A stretch of DNA of 47,581 nt, from NCBI GenBank assembly GCA_023416655.1, contig JAEZHK010000003.1, positions 1 to 47,581 on the forward strand, in the 5' to 3' direction. Shown here piece after piece: positions 44,952 through 47,581 of the stretch. Numbering within the stretch: position 1 is the first letter of the stretch; every line of letters begins with the position of its first letter. Under the pieces are notes generated by a model that saw only the letters and a list, made by a program, of their open reading frames with translations, ran no database searches and was not told the origin of the DNA. Position numbers and translations under genes: made by a program. This stretch comes from Bacillota bacterium (GTDB lineage Bacteria > Bacillota > Clostridia > Christensenellales > Aristaeellaceae).

Positions 44952-46466
44952 TCAAATAAACGATCTGGCGATGTCGTGGCTGATCTCGGCGCCAGGCCGC
45001 GCGAAGCTCTCCTCGCCGTCAAGCTCGTCGACGATCTTCTGATCCTTGAAAACCAGGATGCGGCGGGCCAGCGAGATGACTTCGTTCATGTCGGAGGAGA
45101 TCAGGATGATGGCCTTGTTCTCGACCTTGGCGAGGTTCCAGATCAACTGGTGGATGTACTCCTTGGCGCCAACGTCCACGCCGACGGTCGGCTCGTCGAT
45201 GACCAGCACGTCGCAGCCGGCGGACAGCCATTTCGAAATTGAAACCTTCTGCTGATTGCCGCCGGAGAGGCTCGAAGCCCGGGCGTTCTGGGAGGGCGTC
45301 CTGATCTCGAGCTTTTTGATGAACTCGCCCGCGTTGAAACGCTCCTTTCGCGGCGCGATGAGCGGCACTTTTTTTCGGACGAAGAACTTTCGAAGCGTAT
45401 TCAGGCAGATGTTCATCCGGATGGTGTCGTCCAGGAACAGGCCCTCTTCCTTGCGGTTTTCGGTGATGTAGCCGATGCCGTGGCGGTGCAGGCTCTCGGC
45501 GAATGTCTTGGGGTGGATGGGTACGCCGTTTAAAAGGATTTCGCCGGAGGCCATCGGGTCGATGCCCAGCACCGTGCGCACCAGCTCACTGCGCCCGGAG
45601 CCCACCAGCCCGTAAAAGCCCAGGATTTCGCCCTTTCGCACGGCAAAGCTCATGTCCTTGAAGCCGTGGACCTGGGAGCAGATGTTTTTCGCCTCAAAGG
45701 CGACGGGGTTTTCCGAAGCGTCGAGCCGCCCGCGGTATTCGATGTTGGACTCGCGGCCGATCATCATCTTGATCATCCTGCGGCGGTCCATGTTCGCCAT
45801 GATGTCGGTGCCGACGTGCTGGCCGTCCCGCAGCACCGTCACGCGGTCGCACAGCGCCATGACCTCCTCCAGCTTGTGGGAGACGAAGATCATGATGACG
45901 CCGGTCTTTTTCAGCTCGCGCAGAATTTCAAACAGGGTATTGGCCTCATACAAGGTAAGGGAGGAGGTGGGTTCGTCCAGCATGAGCACCTTCGCGTCGG
46001 TGGACAGCGCCTTGGCGATCTGGATCAGCTGCTTCCGGGCGGCGCTCAGGTGCGTGACGCGGGTGGTCGGGTCAAAATCCAGCCCGACCTTCTTCATGTA
46101 GATGGCCGCGATCCGGTTGACCTCGTTCCAGTTGACGAAGCCCAGCCGGGAAAAGTGGTCCATTTTGTCCAGCACGATGTTCTCCGCGATGGAGGCGTCG
46201 GGGATGAGGTTAATCTCCTGGTTGACGATGGAGATGCGGTTTTTGACCGCGTCGTGGAAGTCGCGCAGGCGAAGCTTCCTGCCGTCCAGCAGGATGTCGC
46301 CCTGGTCCGCGTGGTAGATGCCGCAGACGATCTTCATCAGGGTGGACTTTCCGGCGCCGTTCTCGCCCAGCACCGCGTGGATCTCACCCTCCTGAAATGT
46401 GACGGAGACACCCTGAAGTGCCTTGACGCCCTGAAACGATTTGGATATGTTGCGCAGCTCCAGCAT
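44952..46466 (-). CDS. Sugar ABC transporter double ATPase (RbsA/MglA family)
   Basis: A 504-residue ATPase with two fused domains. Domain 1 has G-E-N-G-A-G-K-S-T-L and L-D-E-P-T-S-S-L-T. Domain 2 has the degenerate G-L-V-G-S-G-R-S-E-L, L-S-G-G-N-Q-Q-K, and I-D-E-P-T-V-G-V-D-V-G. It is a paralogue of the 19331 ATPase. ATG at 46466 has GGAGGCCTTGGC upstream. It follows the binding-protein gene across a strong stem-loop. No permease gene lies between the ATPase and the operon end, so the permease is expected upstream of the binding protein, beyond the right edge. Confidence 0.95.
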   Translation of the reverse strand: MLELRNISKSFQGVKALQGVSVTFQEGEIHAVLGENGAGKSTLMKIVCGIYHADQGDILLDGRKLRLRDFHDAVKNRISIVNQEINLIPDASIAENIVLDKMDHFSRLGFVNWNEVNRIAAIYMKKVGLDFDPTTRVTHLSAARKQLIQIAKALSTDAKVLMLDEPTSSLTLYEANTLFEILRELKKTGVIMIFVSHKLEEVMALCDRVTVLRDGQHVGTDIMANMDRRRMIKMMIGRESNIEYRGRLDASENPVAFEAKNICSQVHGFKDMSFAVRKGEILGFYGLVGSGRSELVRTVLGIDPMASGEILLNGVPIHPKTFAESLHRHGIGYITENRKEEGLFLDDTIRMNICLNTLRKFFVRKKVPLIAPRKERFNAGEFIKKLEIRTPSQNARASSLSGGNQQKVSISKWLSAGCDVLVIDEPTVGVDVGAKEYIHQLIWNLAKVENKAIILISSDMNEVISLARRILVFKDQKIVDELDGEESFARPGAEISHDIARSFI

Positions 46467-46495
46467 GCCAAGGCCTCCACTTCCGGTTTGATGGA

Positions 46496-46531
46496 CCGCC
46501 TTCCGCGCGGGCGCTCCCGCGCGGAAGGCGG
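46496..46531 (-). promoter_or_regulatory. Strong intercistronic stem-loop after binding-protein gene
   Basis: A perfect 16-bp stem (CCGCCTTCCGCGCGGG and its complement) with a 4-nt loop lies in the 78-bp gap between the binding-protein stop and the ATPase start. There is no T-run. It has the same position and likely role as the stem-loop at 735-773. Confidence 0.75.
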
Positions 46532-46544
46532 ACAGGTTATATGA

Positions 46545-47581
46545 TCAGGCCTTCTTCAGGATCTCGGTCTCGATGGAGGAGATGATCTTCATCGAGAGCG
46601 CCTCGATGTCGACCTGCCAGGAGTCCATGTTGTCCTTGGTGATGAACACGTAGCCGGTGTCGATGTGCTTGCCCCAGGTGATCGGCTCCCAGCCGTCGGA
46701 CAGGTACATCAGGATCAGCGGGCAGATGTAGCCCATGCCCCAGCCGTTCTGGGAGACGGTGTGGTCCACGTAGCCCGCGGCCAGCGCCTTCATGACTTCG
46801 TCGGACTGGTCCATCGTCGCGCAGGAGATGTGCTCAGCCCCGGCGTTGATGGCGTAGTAGTCGGTCATCGCGGTGGCCAGGCCCTTGGAGGCGGTGCCGC
46901 CGGTGGCAACGATGCCCTTGATGCCGGGGTTGGCGGCCAGCGCGTCGGTCACCTTGGTGTAGCCTTCGGCGTCGGTCTTGATGTCGGCGATGGTCTGCGC
47001 GATGGTCACCTTGCCACCGGCCGTGGCCACGGCTGCCTCGACGCCCTGCTGGCGCTTGAGGGTGTTGACGTCGCCCAGGTTCTCGAGCACGTCGATGATC
47101 GCGCCTTCGCCGCCCATTTCCTCAATGAGCTTCAAGGTGGAGTTGTAGGCCTGGACGTACACGTCGGAGCACAGGGTCAGCGCCGACTTCTGCGGATCGT
47201 CCACCAGGCCGCCGTAGTTGAGCACCTTGCAGCCGGCGGCGGTCAGCTCATCGTACAGGCCGTTGGCGCCGGCGGTGTCCGCGCCGAAGATGTAGAACAG
47301 GTTGTAGCCCTGGGCTGCGAGCGCCTCAACCGTCTGGTTTTCGACGTCCTGCGTCCACTCGGTGCCCACCGAGTAACCGACCTTCTGGCCGAAGTCCTTC
47401 TCAAATGCCTGCAGGCCCTTAAGCACATAGGAGTCGAAGAAGATGTCCGGCGACGGCCAGTAGCAGCACAGCTTGTACTCGCTCTGGGTGAACTTCCAGG
47501 TCAGGTTGGAAAGGGCGCCCTTGGTGTCGACGGCCTCCGCGAAGCTGCCGGCAGCGGCGGTGAAAAGGATCGTCAGCGCCA
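46545..47581 (-). CDS. Sugar ABC transporter binding protein (RbsB-like; N-terminus cut by window edge)
   Basis: The frame is open to the window's right edge, giving about 344 residues and lacking only the first part of the signal peptide. The visible N-terminus is a hydrophobic signal-peptide core (A-L-T-I-L-F-T-A-A-A-G) ending S-F-A-E-A-V-D, consistent with signal peptidase I cleavage. No lipobox cysteine is seen in the visible part. The body is a type I periplasmic binding fold: S-Y-V-L-K-G-L-Q-A-F-E-K-D-F, V-E-A-L-A-A-Q-G-Y-N-L-F-Y, and L-A-A-N-P-G-I-K-G-I-V-A-T-G-G. The downstream genes (ATPase, mutarotase, isomerase) indicate a monosaccharide. Confidence 0.92.
   Translation of the reverse strand, partial: ALTILFTAAAGSFAEAVDTKGALSNLTWKFTQSEYKLCCYWPSPDIFFDSYVLKGLQAFEKDFGQKVGYSVGTEWTQDVENQTVEALAAQGYNLFYIFGADTAGANGLYDELTAAGCKVLNYGGLVDDPQKSALTLCSDVYVQAYNSTLKLIEEMGGEGAIIDVLENLGDVNTLKRQQGVEAAVATAGGKVTIAQTIADIKTDAEGYTKVTDALAANPGIKGIVATGGTASKGLATAMTDYYAINAGAEHISCATMDQSDEVMKALAAGYVDHTVSQNGWGMGYICPLILMYLSDGWEPITWGKHIDTGYVFITKDNMDSWQVDIEALSMKIISSIETEILKKA

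Overview
The window looks like chromosomal DNA from a high-G+C, Gram-positive-type anaerobe of the class Clostridia. The evidence is strong AGGAGG-type ribosome binding sites on most genes, YesM/YesN and AgrC/AgrA-style two-component pairs, several three-part sugar ABC importers, multiple UroD/MtaA-like methyltransferase paralogues, and a collagen-repeat protein with a BclB-like (exosporium) C-terminus. The two solute-binding proteins whose N-termini can be read have cleavable signal peptides without a lipobox cysteine. From memory this style is common in uncultured Christensenellales-like gut bacteria, but the placement is inference. TAG, TAA and TGA all end genes normally. I see no rRNA, tRNA, CRISPR array, integrase or transposase gene.

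Layout. 1-3791 (+): a polyol/sugar ABC importer (binding protein, cut by the window edge, and two MalFG-type permeases) followed by a zinc sorbitol-dehydrogenase-like enzyme. 3845-8506 (-): a cyanophycin cassette of isoaspartyl dipeptidase, cyanophycinase and cyanophycin synthetase, with an SDR oxidoreductase upstream. 9566-14258 (-): a DUF255/YyaL-type gene with an in-frame amber codon, two tiny genes of 36 and 53 codons with their own ribosome binding sites and terminators, a TfoX C-terminal domain protein, a 6-phospho-3-hexuloisomerase and a thioredoxin-reductase-like flavoprotein. 14506-25309: a divergent locus. Leftward it carries a YesM-type sensor kinase, an AraC-type response regulator and a UroD-like protein. 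Rightward it carries an Rbs/Ara-type importer (ATPase, permease, binding protein) and two more UroD-like proteins. All three UroD paralogues carry the HSCG motif of zinc methyltransferases rather than features of heme synthesis.

25600-38883: an accessory-looking stretch. It contains a VOC protein, a TPR/zinc-ribbon methyltransferase, a radical SAM protein, an NAD-dependent epimerase, a Ca2+-type P-type ATPase, UV damage endonuclease, a collagen-like surface protein preceded by two paralogous GT2 glycosyltransferases, and a markedly more A+T-rich second radical SAM gene. 38973-47581 (-): class II aldolase, a transmembrane Ser/Thr kinase with a leucine-rich-repeat ectodomain, a GHKL kinase/LytTR regulator pair, and a sugar operon (binding protein, double ATPase, rhamnose-mutarotase-like and D-lyxose-isomerase-like proteins) that runs off the right edge.

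How the parts may work together. The three importer loci each sit beside enzymes that would handle the imported sugar or polyol. The cyanophycin cassette encodes both synthesis and complete breakdown of an Asp/Arg storage polymer. The UroD locus looks like an import-plus-methyl-transfer module under two-component control. The glycosyltransferase and collagen genes look like a surface (possibly spore) glycoprotein module. A 160-bp repeat with 26-bp terminal inverted repeats, and a partial second copy, lie in intergenic DNA. Gene starts were chosen from ribosome binding sites and family N-termini, and often differ from the longest open frame.
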